Part shown: positions 12,503-22,615 of the stretch, in pieces
Position numbering within the stretch: position 1 is the stretch's first letter
Layout: each line of letters starts with the position of its first letter
DNA from: Chamaecrista fasciculata
Lineage: Eukaryota > Streptophyta > Magnoliopsida > Fabales > Fabaceae
Assembly: GCA_003254925.1 (NCBI GenBank)
Contig: QANZ01017416.1
Span: 14,504 to 78,503, forward strand
Length of the DNA stretch: 64,000 nt
Reading direction: 5' to 3'
Notes under the pieces: generated by a model
The model's input: only the letters and a program-made list of their open reading frames with translations
The model's database searches: none
Told to the model about the DNA's origin: nothing
Made by a program: the position numbers and the translations under genes

Positions 12503-15155
12503 GTTGAAGTATTACATTGCTTGATTAAACGGTCTTCTAACTCTATATATATAATGAGGCAACCCTCTCTCATTGAAAGTTCTTTTGAGGTGTGTTAATT
12601 AGACATTTTTACATGGTATCAGAGCCTAGTTTAGACATATGTGGATAGATGAGCCTTACTACGTAGGCTGCTCCGGAAATAACTCGTTGGCTTCACGCTC
12701 CTATGTCGAGCGTGAGGGGGGCGTGTTGAAGTCCTGCATTGCTTGGTTGAATGGTCTTCTAACTCTATAAATATAATGAGCTAACCCTCCCTCTCTTTTG
12801 AGGAGAGTTAGAACTTTCTAGTACAATATATACATAATATCCATCAAAACTTTGATTCTGATTTTGATTTTAATATCATCTTTTATTAATTGATCAATTT
12901 TCTTGTCTGAATTCTATTTGAAGGGTGAAAAATGTCAACATTCAACCACCACCATCACCACCGTCTCCACCACAAGTTCCTTCTTCTCCAAGCTTCTTCC
13001 CTAATTGGTATGAACATTCAAGAAATTAAATAACATTTTTTTTTACTACAATATTCACAAAACTGATGTTCTTTTTTCAGGAATTAATGACTATAAGCTA
13101 TATCTTACCTATCTTATGGTCTAAATGAAAATTAACTTTTGTTCAAGTAATTAAAGAGTTCTCATAAATGAAATAAAACTAAACCAATAAGAGTGTTTCC
13201 AAATTTTAACAAAACTCAAATCCAAGGCATTACTAATAGAGAGGGACAAGATTGTGGTTCTTTATGTCTCTGCTGAGTTAATCCCTTTTAAAATACCAGA
13301 ATTAATTATTTGGGTTTCATGCATGTTATATATATTGCTCAATATATATATAGATACAAGTATACATACAGAATGATTTGGTGAAATTAATCGTGCAGGC
13401 TAAGATGGGTTTTGAGCTCAGTGCTTTCTCTGTTGCTACCTTTTTCTTGGCAAAAACTGAGAACAATAGAAGGTATACTTGGAAATACATACATATTCAA
13501 TGAGACTAATTAATTAAGTAATAATAAGTTGTTGAAAAATGTTGATGTTTATATATATTTGTATTCAGAAGAAGCAGAGATAGTGGTTGAAGGGGTTGAC
13601 AGAGTAGCAAAAGTAGTAGAGAAAGTGGCAAATGTTGCAGAGAAAGTAGCAGAAGATGTAGCAGAAAATGTTGCAGAGGATAGTCAATTGAAGAAAGCAG
13701 CTTTATTTGCAGAAAATGTATCAAAAGAAGTTGCTCATGATGCTCATCAAGCTGATCAGTTTATCCACAAGGTAATTTTATTCATATATATAGTTATACT
13801 AATAATAATGTATGTATATATATAAGCTTAAATAATTTTAGACAGATTCATACCTATAATATTTGATGAGTTCTTGAAAGTTTGAATATTTGATATGGTA
13901 TTTTATGAGTTGCCAACTATGATTTAGTTAGAATTTTTTAAACACTTCATTATATATAGTGTTATCTTACATAGAAAGTTATTAAAAGATATACAAGTTA
14001 ATACAGATTTTAGTAGTGTTTGAAATTCTTGAAGTTAATACCATAGTTATAAAACTGAGCCGGACCGGCCGGTCAGACCGGTTGAACCGTGAACCGGCCA
14101 GTGGTCTGATCCGAGTTGAGTACAAAACCGGTCCAGCTAAGAACCGGTCAAAAACCGGGAAAACCGCATTGAACCGGCCGATTCTGAGGTTGAACCGGTT
14201 CAGGTTTTTTATTTTTTTAAGTTTTTCTTGATTAAAATGATGCTATTTTTTTTAAAAAAATCTTATTATGTTTAGACTCAAAATAATACACTATTTAATA
14301 GTTTTTACTTGAAAATTTAATTTTTTATCCTCTTAATTATCACTTTCTTATTGAATCCAGCTTAAATTTAAAGAGTTTATTATATATTTTTATTATATTA
14401 AAATAGATATATTATTTTTTATTTATTTAATTATTAACGGTCCGACCCCGGTTGAACCATTGAACCTTGAACCGCTGCTTCGGCCGGTTCAATGACCGGT
14501 CCGGTTTTAATAACCTTGGTTAATACAATTCAGTCATTCAAATATATTTGGCAAAAGTATTTTTGGTACCCTAAAGTATAGAGTCAATTTCAGTTATATC
14601 CCAAAAGTTTTTTAGGTCAATGGTACTCCCCAATCTTTTTTTTTTGTCAATTATACCTCTAATTTTGATGTACAATTGACTCAAATGTGAAACATTGAAG
14701 TATAATTGATTCAAAATAAAATTTGGGAGTACAATTGAAACTAACGCTATACTTTGGGATATCAAAATACTTTTACCAATATATTTTGTGGAGACAAATT
14801 GATTAAAATATATTGGTTTCATGACTTTCAAATTAAACAATATAAACAAAACTTTTCAGTAATTAGATTCCTAACTCATATCTTTTAAACATCCAATTTA
14901 TATATTTACTCTTTTAAATACTGTAGGTTAGTGTTCTATGGAAGTTTGATAAATTAAAATTAACATGATTAAGCTTCTCATGATGCTCATTTTTACTTGG
15001 TCCTATAATTACTTGTTGAATTTGATAAAACATTGAAAGTTTCTGATATTTAAATTCTGGGAATTGAAACACAGGTTGATGAAGTGAAGAATGACCTGGA
15101 TGATTTGGGGTCCATTATTCACCAGTTTGGAAAGAAAGAATCACAGAGAAAGTGA
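12181..15155 (+). CDS. Uncharacterised plant protein, organelle-targeted-like, membrane segment plus helical repeats (paralogue 1)
   Basis: Five exons assembled from GT-AG sites that keep the frame: 12181-12422, 12924-13007, 13399-13472, 13569-13771, 15075-15155, giving 227 residues. The N-terminus (about 80 residues) is rich in Arg, Ser, Thr, Tyr and Gln and poor in acids, like a plastid or mitochondrial presequence. A Pro-rich linker (QPPPSPPSPP) follows, then a short hydrophobic segment (WVLSSVLSLLLPF). Exon 4 encodes an amphipathic helix with a repeating VAEKVAED pattern; the last exon gives VDEVKN and a charged tail. Exon order, intron phases and sequence match the gene at 16809-18950, so the two are tandem duplicates. 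I recall similar proteins in other plants only as uncharacterised. Role unknown; an organellar membrane protein is inferred. Introns 1 and 4 are enlarged by transposons. Confidence 0.82.
12431..12501. repeat. CT then TA compound microsatellite in intron 1
   Basis: About 25 CT units (12431-12481) run directly into about 10 TA units (12482-12501). It lies 8 bases after the exon 1 donor and forms the left flank of a TRIM element. Confidence 0.95.
12502..12825 (+). mobile_element. Complete TRIM (miniature LTR retrotransposon), 324 bp
   Basis: LTR1 (12502-12613) and LTR2 (12724-12825) both begin TGTTGAAGT, share CATTGCTTG and GGTCTTCTAACTCTATA, and end in CA. Directly after LTR1 comes TGGTATCAGAGC (12614-12625), the primer-binding site matching plant initiator Met-tRNA. 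Directly before LTR2 is a purine tract (GAGGGGGGCG, 12714-12723). The flanking 5-bp duplication is ATATA on both sides (12497-12501, 12826-12830), though in a TA run this is weak evidence. The interior is only about 110 bp with no coding capacity, as in TRIMs, which depend on enzymes from other elements. It lies in sense orientation inside intron 1. Confidence 0.9.
14042..14518. mobile_element. hAT-type MITE, 477 bp, 8-bp target-site duplication, in intron 4
   Basis: The left end is CATAGTTATAAAACTGAGCC; the right end reads on the minus strand CAAGGTTATTAAAACCGG. Both arms are rich in AACCGG motifs. The direct repeat GTTAATAC flanks it at 14034-14041 and 14519-14526. An 8-bp duplication fits the hAT superfamily. 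No coding sequence inside. Confidence 0.8.
14550..14777. mobile_element. Mutator-type MITE, 228 bp, 9-bp target-site duplication, in intron 4
   Basis: Nearly the whole element is an inverted repeat: left GGCAAAAGTATTTTTGGTAC, right complementary with GATATCAAAATACTTTTACC. The direct repeat AATATATTT flanks it (14541-14549, 14778-14786). It sits 31 bp after the hAT-type MITE and is a short relative of 4281-4856. Confidence 0.85.
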
Positions 15156-15984
15156 TGCCCAAAAAATAAAAAGGAAAAAGTTATTCTTGAATATCATTCT
15201 TAATTTGTTGTAAAAAAGATTCATTTATTTGTATTTTGTACATGACTTAATGGATGAAGGATTGAAGGGGTCTACGTTAGTTGAACTACTTTAATGGGTT
15301 TTTTAATCATCAAGATATTTAATATAGTTTAATTTCTTCAGCATATTCTAATATATTTTTTTACCTCAGAAAAAGATTAAATAATAGAAAAGGCATATTT
15401 AACATAAACTCGGAAAAAGAATAAACGGATCTTGTGCAGTAAAGTTCGCAAGAATAAGAAATTAAAGTAATTGTTACGAAATTTGGTCGGAAAACCGTCA
15501 ACATTTTACAAATAAGACGGCAAGTTTTTTTTTTTTTTTTTTGTAATAAATAAGACGGCAAGTTATTGTTGTTATTATTAACTATTTAATTGACAAAACT
15601 ATGTTCCAGATTGCCAAACATTGAGATAAATCTGACACGCAATCAAACAACTTATACTTTAAAATTAACTCAACAAAATTATTATCATGTTGTTAAAATA
15701 TTTGTTAATCTCTTTGCTTATATAATTCATTATTTAATTTACACATGGCAAAAATATTTTGTAAGATCTATCATGATAGTCTCAATTAGTCATACAATAA
15801 TATAGAATATAAAAGATGATTTTTCACATATGAAAAAAATTTAGGATGAAAGAGATTTCATAACCAAACTATAAAAACGGTTAAAATCTTGGTGTGTTTG
15901 TTTACTTATGGGCTAAATTTCACTTTAGTTTTTTAATATATTTTCTTAAAGTACTTATTTATATTTTTATGATTTTTTATTTTA
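15156..15984. other. 3' flank of paralogue 1 and intergenic spacer
   Basis: The 3' UTR presumably occupies the first 150 bases. The rest is AT-rich with a long T run at 15525-15542. No gene recognised. Confidence 0.5.
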
Positions 15985-15996
15985 GTCTTTAATTAC

Positions 15997-16198
15997 TTTT
16001 TTTTTTACTAAGAAAGTTTAGGTGAGTTGAGCCCAGGAGTTCACCAAGGTTAGGGCATGCCTTTTGACTCTATGAACGCTTACAAAGGTATTTACAGATC
16101 GTCTACCAATAAGGCTCCCATATCAGTAGCGAGATTCAAATTCACGACCTTGTGGGTTATGAGTTGACTCCTTACCAACTAGGTCAACATTTGTTGGC
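15997..16198 (-). mobile_element. tRNA-derived SINE, copy 2, with target-site duplication
   Basis: Read on the minus strand: 5' start GCCAACAAATG, an A-box-like GACCTAGTTGGTAAGG, a B-box-like segment (GAATTTGAATCTC) and a terminal A-run. It is flanked by 12-bp direct repeats with one mismatch (plus strand GTCTTTAATTAC at 15985-15996, GTCTTAAATTAC at 16199-16210). It is the best preserved of the three copies and defines the ends of the family. Confidence 0.8.
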
Positions 16199-16210
16199 GT
16201 CTTAAATTAC

Positions 16211-16808
16211 TTTTGTTTTTAATTCAAATGTTAAGAGTTTAGATTTAGATTGTTTATGAGTTCTTTTTCTAATTAATTAAAACTTTAACCAATAAAATCA
16301 AGTCACGTCTTACAAAAATAAATTTGGAACCAAAAGTAAAAACTATAAAAATATAAATTATTATTTAAAAATAATAAGAACAAATAAACTAGGACTCATA
16401 CATAAAAATCAAAATGAGATTTTAAAATATATATATATATATATATGTGTGTGTATGTATGTATGGATGTATTTTTCAATACCATACTGTCACATTATTT
16501 TAGGTAACTTGGGCCAATCCAAAAACAATTAAGAATTCCCACGAAAATAAAAATGAATAAAGAAACTAAGCAAATGGTGATGAAGTGATAAGCATGAAGC
16601 TGAGTGTTTTGTTTTAAACGCCAGAAAGATCATCTCTTGACGTTTCCTTCATCTTTCATATTTGTTTGGAGTGATCAAACTCACAACACCAAAAAATCCC
16701 ATCTTAATTAGTATTTTTTTTCTTTTCACTTTTCATTTCTCAGATTGTGAAGAGAAATTATAATTAGATCACTGATTCTGGATCATTCATTATTGATTCC
16801 TCATCACA
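16211..16808. promoter_or_regulatory. Upstream region of the second five-exon gene
   Basis: AT-rich, with a TA/TG microsatellite at about 16430-16462. Part of the segment just before the ATG resembles the upstream region of paralogue 1 (caaactcacaa...cttaattagtat compared with caaattcacaa...cttaattattt), consistent with duplication of the promoter with the gene. Confidence 0.4.
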
Positions 16809-18950
16809 ATGTCAAGAAGTCAACCATGGGTGACTCAGAACTTCAGACTTGTTCTTCAGCTTCTTAAAGTTGAATCCATTAATAATAATGGCGGATTTCA
16901 CAGAAATAGTCTCATCATCTCACAATCTAACCTTTCAAATAGGTATTGGAAGCATCCTGCCATCCAATTTCTCAGCACTACTTCTAATTCATCTGGGTAT
17001 GTAACTATATATTTTGATTTTCATTTTGATCATCATCATCTTCTTCTTCAAATAATGAATTTTCCAATCTGAATTTTGAAGGGTGAAAAATGTCAACGTT
17101 CAGCCACCACCAGGTCATCCTTCTCCTTCTCCAGGCTTTCCTTTCCCTAATTGGTATGAAGAAATTTGAGAAACTCTTGTTCAATCTATCTGAGTTTTCT
17201 GAATCAATATGGTCTTATATCACTATAAGATATATTTCATCATTAATTGATCCCCTTTTAGTATCTCAAATCTGAATTAAACTAAACATAAAAGTATAAA
17301 TATTAGATGGTCAAAACTTCATTATTTTAATCCTCAAAGGTTAAATTACATTTTGATTATCAAAGTTCAAACCTTTCCATTTGTTTCATAATTAGTACAA
17401 AATATAGTAACTTCCGATTTAGACACTTGACCTAGACGATTTCTCTATCTTTCATACGTGTGACTAAGAATAAAGATTTCTCTCTCTCCCAACTCATTTA
17501 TTAGGACTCATATGAGAGAGAAATCATCTATTTTAATTGTCCAAGTAAGAGATAACGACAGAAATCACATGAAATTATATTTTGATCTAAGATGAAACAA
17601 AATACAAAGTATATGAAGACCAAAATGGAATTCACACTATATTTCGAGGACAAAAATGAAGTTTTGACCTGTATTATATATATAGAAACATTTCTTGAGA
17701 ATTTGATGATGATTAATTATGTAGGCTAAGATGGGTTCTGGCCTCTGTGGTTTCTCTCTTGCTACCTTTCTGGACTCATAACTGGCAAACACTGAAAACA
17801 ATAGAAGGTATATATATATATACATATAATTATATACACAATAATTGATTGAGAAAAAATTTAATGCATATATATATATATATATATATATGTTATGAAT
17901 CAGGAGAGGCAGAGATGGTGGAAGACGATGTTGAGAAAATGGCAGATATAATAGAAGAAGTGGCAGATATGGCAGAGAAAGTAGCAGAAGATATTGCAGA
18001 AAATTTGCCTCAGGATAGTAAATTGAAAGAAGCAGCTTTGGTTGTTGAAAATTTATCAAAAGAAGCTGCTCATGATGCTCATTTAACACAAGAGTTTATT
18101 CACAAGGTACTAATTAAATTGCTTCACTACCTTTCATTTACCATAATCCTCTTCGTGTTTGTGAGATTGATGGCAATACATTGAGTGGATGATAATCTCT
18201 AATTCTTGAAATAAATTGATAATGTAAATTTTAGACAGAAAAGGTGAAAAGAGAAATAAAACAAATAGTAGGATGGTATTCACATCCTTTGCATCTTTGA
18301 CTCTTGAAAATTAGTATTATTAATTTCGGGAATTCAAATCCTACATGAAGGATCATGTTCTAATCATTTGAATTGAAGCTGTAACCCATAAGTTAGATCT
18401 TATAAATTTTAGAATCATGCTATCATCCAATCTGTAAAGGTGCCCACCTGTTGTGTTAGTTTGATTAATTTAATCCAAATTTGTTGTGTTCTTTCCCCTT
18501 ATCAACACAAATCTTGAGTTATGTGTTTTCAAACTCCCAATTGATATGGAGTGAACTTATAACCCACAAGGTCGTGAGTTCGAATCTCGCTGCTAATGTG
18601 AGGACCTTGTTGGTAAGCGATTTGTAAGTGATAAACGTTCATAGAGTCTGGAGGCATGTCATGACCTTGGTGAGCTCTCGGGCCTAACTCATCACCTAAA
18701 CTTTTTTTAACCAAAAAAAAAACTCGTCACTTGGGAAACATCTGATAAAATTAGAACGAAAATTAACATTACCCAATCCTATGGATGGCTTGCTAATAAA
18801 TTTGATAAAATGTTGAATGCTGATTTGTGAATTATTTTGGATAATGAAACACAGGTTGATGAAGTGAAGAATCAGCTGCTCAATGATTTGGAGTCCTTCG
18901 TCGAACCCATTATTGACAACTTGGCAAAGAAAGAATCCGAGAGAGGGTGA
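16809..18950 (+). CDS. Uncharacterised plant protein, organelle-targeted-like, membrane segment plus helical repeats (paralogue 2)
   Basis: Five exons: 16809-16996, 17082-17153, 17725-17807, 17904-18106, 18855-18950, giving 213 residues. Intron phases (2, 2, 1, 0) equal those of paralogue 1, and exon 4 has the same length (203 bp). Order: Ser/Asn/Arg-rich presequence-like N-terminus; Pro-rich linker (QPPPGHPSPSPG); hydrophobic segment (WVLASVVSLLLPFW), which is three residues longer after this point than in paralogue 1; a helical repeat domain with VADMAEKVAED; and a charged C-terminus starting VDEVKN. The helical part is more acidic than in paralogue 1. Function unknown, as for its neighbour. 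Introns 2 and 4 contain repeat debris. Both copies look intact, so redundancy or divergence of roles are both open. Confidence 0.82.
17335..17665. repeat. Degenerate foldback in intron 2 of paralogue 2
   Basis: The left arm (GGTTAAATTACATTTTGAT) and right arm (GAAGTTTTGACC, complement AAAACTTCATTTT) are weakly inverted, in the style of the better elements elsewhere in the window. No target-site duplication was recognised. Confidence 0.35.
18535..18722 (+). mobile_element. tRNA-derived SINE, copy 3, in intron 4 of paralogue 2
   Basis: B-box GTTCGAATC at 18578-18586, preceded by ACCCACAAGGTCGTGA as in copy 2, with the same 3' body and an A-run at 18713-18722. The 5' end is diverged or shortened. 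Confidence 0.7.
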
Positions 18951-18981
18951 TGCAAATGAAACAAAACTATAATTTTCAAAA

Positions 18982-19032
18982 GAGATTGATTTGATTGAAG
19001 AAGGGAAGAAGAGAGAAGGAGAGTATTTATAA
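18982..19032. repeat. 51-bp copy of the AGP promoter/leader sequence in the 3' flank of paralogue 2
   Basis: This stretch matches 20684-20733 with a single one-base indel; the shared part ends in GAGAGTATTTATAA. The other copy spans the TATA box of the AGP gene at 20255-20614. Here it begins about 30 bp after a stop codon and has no downstream ORF on the minus strand. Confidence 0.9.
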
Positions 19033-20254
19033 TACCCTCTCTTTTACAACTTGTACATCACTGTTAATTATTGAGTGAGAAAAACAAATTGCATATATAT
19101 ATATAAGATTAACAGATTAATCCTTGTGTAATATGAATGTGAACACCCTGTAATTTACTAAATAACTAAGGGAAATTGGGAATGATGTTCCTTGTCGATT
19201 TATAATTATTGTGATTTCTATAAGAAAATATGAACAGCATCAACGGGTACTTTAATTTTCAAAACAACTTAAAAGTTTATCATTTTAGCCCATTTTACTG
19301 TTATTTTGTGCGCTGAAAATAGAGTGAAAAATAAACAATTAGAACGACAGCTTGAAATAAAGTAAAACTTTAACTACATAAAGAAAAAGTAAAAAGAGTA
19401 TAGGTATATATGTACAAGCCAATTAAATTTATTTAACAAAATGATAAGCACATTATGCTTGTGTGCACAAAACTTGATTCATTTTACATATATATTTCAT
19501 TTTTTCTGTCTCAAGTCTTAACAAGAGTTCAATTTCTTAATTCGATTTTTAAAAAAATGTTATTAGACATTTCTGCCCTCTGTTTACCAAGCATTACAAA
19601 TCACTTTCCATGAATTTGAGACACCTCTCCATATATAGTTATACTTGCATCTCAAAATCATGACCCACTTTGATCATAACAACTCTTTATTTTGGTTGTT
19701 AAGAGAATAATAAATTGTTGTCAGTCAATTTTACTGTTATTTTAAAAATTTGTACCTAAATGAAGTTTTACTTTAAAGATATTTTGCTACCGCAAATTAA
19801 TGGCCATTGAAACAAAATAACTATTTGTTTGTCCAATGTCCAACCAAAAATTAGTAAAATAACTATTTAAAACAAAATTAATTGCAACATAAGGATTTGT
19901 TTCATCATTGTAATATATACTTTAATTCAATAATTTACTTTGTTCGTCCAGCATTTCTTGTGTTTAACTAGAAGAGCTACTAAGACTGCACGATTATAAT
20001 CAGATCAAACACTCATTTGTTTCGAATAAATATCACTCATTTGATTCGAATAAATATAAACTAAGCAGAGCGATATATGCAAAATAACATCAGTGAAACA
20101 CTGTATCGAAATTACAAACTCCAAGTAGTGAACAAGAATAAAAAATAAAGCTCAGCTCATAATTCAGAATCTCAGCGAAAATTAAACCTAAAATATCAAT
20201 AAATTCCGTAACTGTGAGAGACAGCGGAGGTAGGTCTAACAGAATGCAGTACTT
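19033..20254. other. Intergenic DNA and AGP 3' flank
   Basis: AT-rich with no gene recognised. The last 100-200 bases probably hold the 3' UTR of the minus-strand AGP gene. Confidence 0.5.
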
Positions 20255-20614
20255 TCACATGGCCAAAACGGCTGCTACGAGTCCAAAAGCAACAGATCCG
20301 GCGACGGCAAAGCTGTTAGTAACGGCGCCGTTAGTGGACGGAGCTGGAGCCTCAGAAGGAGGAGAAGAGATCGAAGATGGAGTGACGGCAGCAGGAGAAG
20401 GAGATGGAGAAGAAGAAGATGATGATGTAAGAGGCGATGGTGGAGAGCTCACAACAGTGGAAGTAGATGGAGCAGCGGCCGGTGAAGTCGCCGGCGAGGG
20501 AGATGCCTTTGGTGTTTTCGCCGCCGATCTCGGAGAAGCGGCCGGAGATTGTGCGACGGCGGAGAAGACGAACAATGCCATTAGCATAAGAATCGTAGTG
20601 CTTGAGCGAGCCAT
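20255..20614 (-). CDS. Classical arabinogalactan protein (AGP), GPI-anchored type
   Basis: 119 residues, intronless. A signal peptide spans 1-21 with cleavage expected before QSPAAS. The mature core is rich in Pro, Ala, Ser and Thr with AP, SP and TP dipeptides, the sites hydroxylated and decorated with arabinogalactan in this family. A short linker (SEAPAPSTNG) precedes a hydrophobic C-terminal tail (about 104-119) typical of GPI-anchor addition, so the product should sit on the outer face of the plasma membrane or be released to the wall. The ATG at 20614 is chosen because it starts a standard signal peptide; the frame stays open a little further upstream. A TATA box lies about 110 bp upstream. 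The gene at 24950-25276 is a close relative in the same orientation. The specific role is not deducible. Confidence 0.92.
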   Translation of the reverse strand: MARSSTTILMLMALFVFSAVAQSPAASPRSAAKTPKASPSPATSPAAAPSTSTVVSSPPSPLTSSSSSSPSPSPAAVTPSSISSPPSEAPAPSTNGAVTNSFAVAGSVAFGLVAAVLAM

Positions 20615-20683
20615 TTTCAGAGTTAGAGAGAGAAAACGGAGGAGAGAGAGAAACAGAAATAACAAAAAGCAGAGAGAGAAGGC

Positions 20684-20733
20684 GAGATTGATTGATTGAA
20701 GAAGGGAAGAAGAGAGAAGGAGAGTATTTATAA
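20684..20733 (-). promoter_or_regulatory. AGP core promoter with TATA box (TATAAATA)
   Basis: On the minus strand TATAAATA (20732-20725) is followed by a CT-rich initiator and leader, about 111 bp before the AGP start codon. The block is duplicated almost exactly at 18982-19032. Confidence 0.7.
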
Positions 20734-20936
20734 GGAAAGTGAAAGAGAGGGTTGAGTGTGAGGACGAAAGTGACCGTTGGATTCTGAGATTGTGATCAGC
20801 ACGTCGATCGAGGAAGATCAGACGGTTGATATTCCCAAGCTAAAGCGTGGGGGTAATGATGAGAAACAAGCCACCGAAACGCAGCGAAACGCGGAGTGGG
20901 TTTCCAATCAGACCGTTTTGTTTTGTTTTGAGTTCA

Positions 20937-21632
20937 CAAAAATATACTTTCGTCCCCAAACTTTACACCAACTATCAATTTCGTCCCCAATCTTTCCTGT
21001 TTTCATCAATTTTATCCTTTGACTAAATTATTTTAATAAATTAAGGATATAATGCATTCTGTTTTTCAATTTGAGTCAGGATTTGAGTTTATTTTTCTAC
21101 CAATGTTACATTATATATCGTTAGCCACATAAATTCTGTAGTTAATATTTAGCTAAAGTAAGAGAAAATGATAAAATTGATCAAAATGTAAAAGATTAGG
21201 GACAAAATTAACAGCAAAAAAATATTGGAGACGAAATTGACAGTACGTGTAAAGTTTGAGGACAAAATGGGCGATAATACAATTTTGGCAGAAACACTAA
21301 TTTCGTCCTCAAAATTTTACATCAATTGTAAATTTCGTTTTCAATTTTATTTTGCCGTCAATTTTTTCCCCTGTTTTACATTTTGATCAATGAACGATAA
21401 ATTACATCTTGTTTTTCAATCTAATTATAATTTGAGTTTTTTTTTTTCTATCGATTTTATATTATATATCATTAGCCGCACAGATTATGTCGTTAATATT
21501 TGGCTAAAGTAAGAGCAAAGGATAAAATTTACCAAAATGTAAAACATTGTAAACCAAATTGAGTGCAAAATAAGATTATGGATGAAATTGAGAGTTGGTG
21601 TGAAGTTTAGAGATGAAATTAGTATTTTTGCC
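20937..21632. mobile_element. Two tandem foldback elements (ACTTTCGTCCCCAAACTTTA type)
   Basis: Two related units, about 20937-21286 and 21287-21632, each have inverted ends: TTTCGTCCCCAAACTTTACA on the left, and GTGTAAAGTTTGAGGAC or GTGTGAAGTTTAGAGATG on the right. The interiors share TATATATCRTTAGCC and TTTRGCTAAAGTAAGAG. They are head to tail and probably one family inserted or duplicated next to itself. No target-site duplication recognised. Confidence 0.65.
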
Positions 21633-21876
21633 TAAAATTTTGAGCTTTTTTTGTTTTAAAATTTTGAGCTTTTGGATACGCTAGAAAGAAAGAAAGGATA
21701 CAGTTGTGTTGATCTCGACCGTTAACATGGAAGAGAAAAATAATGGTCGTTGGATGGAACAGATGCCGAGGTTTGCAACGGTCAAGAAATAGAAAAGCGT
21801 AAAAGTGTGGGGATCCACAACGAGGAATAAGAGAAATGAGTTGGTCTTAATCATAAAGAAATGTGGATTTTAATTA

Positions 21877-22606
21877 GGGTAAATTACAATTTGGTACTCT
21901 GAGGTTTAAAATGTGATATTTTGATATTCTGTGGTATTCTCCGTTAACAGTTTGGTACCCTAAACTTTAATTCTGTTAAAAAACTAACATAATTTGGCAT
22001 TTTTAAGCTATTTTATAATTTTAACCAACTTTAGAAGATAAAAGGTTATTTTGTAATTTTAACCAATTTCATATGACTCACTTACCTTTCTCTATACGTC
22101 GTTCGCCGGCAGTGACCCTCCATTCGATGTCATCGTAATTGGAAGCGGAGAGAGTTGAGGGTGTCGTTCCGGTGGGAGACTCTGTTCGCAGTGTGGCAAA
22201 ATTTCTGCCTTTGGCATTGTGGAAGTAGACGTCATCGCCGCCCACGAAGCGAGGGTCATAACACAAGGTTGGGAAGAAGAGGCAGTCAACTGTGTTCTTT
22301 TTTTGTTTTAATTTTTTATTTTGGTGTAAAGATTTTATATTTTTAGAATTTTGTGTTTTTAAGGATTGTTTTGAAGAGATTTAAATAATTCTAGATGTTT
22401 TAGTAATTTTAGCCTCTTTTTTCTATATTAAAATTGTCTTTTATCTCTCAAAGTTGGTTAAAATTATAAAATAGCTCAAAAAGTGTCAAATTCTATTAGT
22501 TTTCTAAGGGAATTAAAGTTTAAGGTACCAAAATGTTACGTTTTAAAGCATAGAGTACCAAAGTGAAATATAGTCAAACTACAAGATACCAAATTGTAAT
22601 TTATCC
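21877..22606. mobile_element. Pack-MULE-like element, 730 bp, 9-bp target-site duplication, carrying a gene fragment
   Basis: Left terminus GGGTAAATTACAATTTGGTA; right terminus TACCAAATTGTAATTTATCC. The perfect direct repeat TTTTAATTA flanks it (21868-21876, 22607-22615). The inverted arms extend inward with interruptions (AATTTTAACCAACTTT near 22020 and its complement near 22450). The central 200 bp are much GC-richer than the arms and encode a host-like peptide (see 22078-22290). Non-autonomous: no transposase seen. Confidence 0.8.
22078..22290 (-). pseudogene. Captured fragment resembling a root-cap family protein
   Basis: On the minus strand an open stretch reads LCYDPRFVGGDDVYFHNAKG and continues to a stop near 22078. 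The plant root-cap domain family, as I recall it, has a near-identical CYDPRFVGGDG...FYFHG block, so this looks like one exon piece of such a gene. It lies in the GC-rich centre of a Mutator-type element. It lacks an initiation context and the rest of the domain, and the Asp in place of Gly plus a shortened next segment suggest decay. Expression or function is not implied. The family assignment needs a protein search. Confidence 0.5.
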
Positions 22607-22615
22607 TTTTAATTA

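Noticed and set aside
12332-12598. Plus-strand frame with a Ser-Leu repeat
   Set aside because: Product of the CT/TA microsatellite read through intron 1.
13506-13724. Leu-rich minus-strand frame
   Set aside because: Shadow of exon 4 of paralogue 1; its repeats are the complement of the VAEKVAED codons. The same applies at 17637-18089.
15997-16198. Functional tRNA gene
   Set aside because: The A- and B-box-like motifs lack a full cloverleaf and are followed by a SINE body and A-tail.
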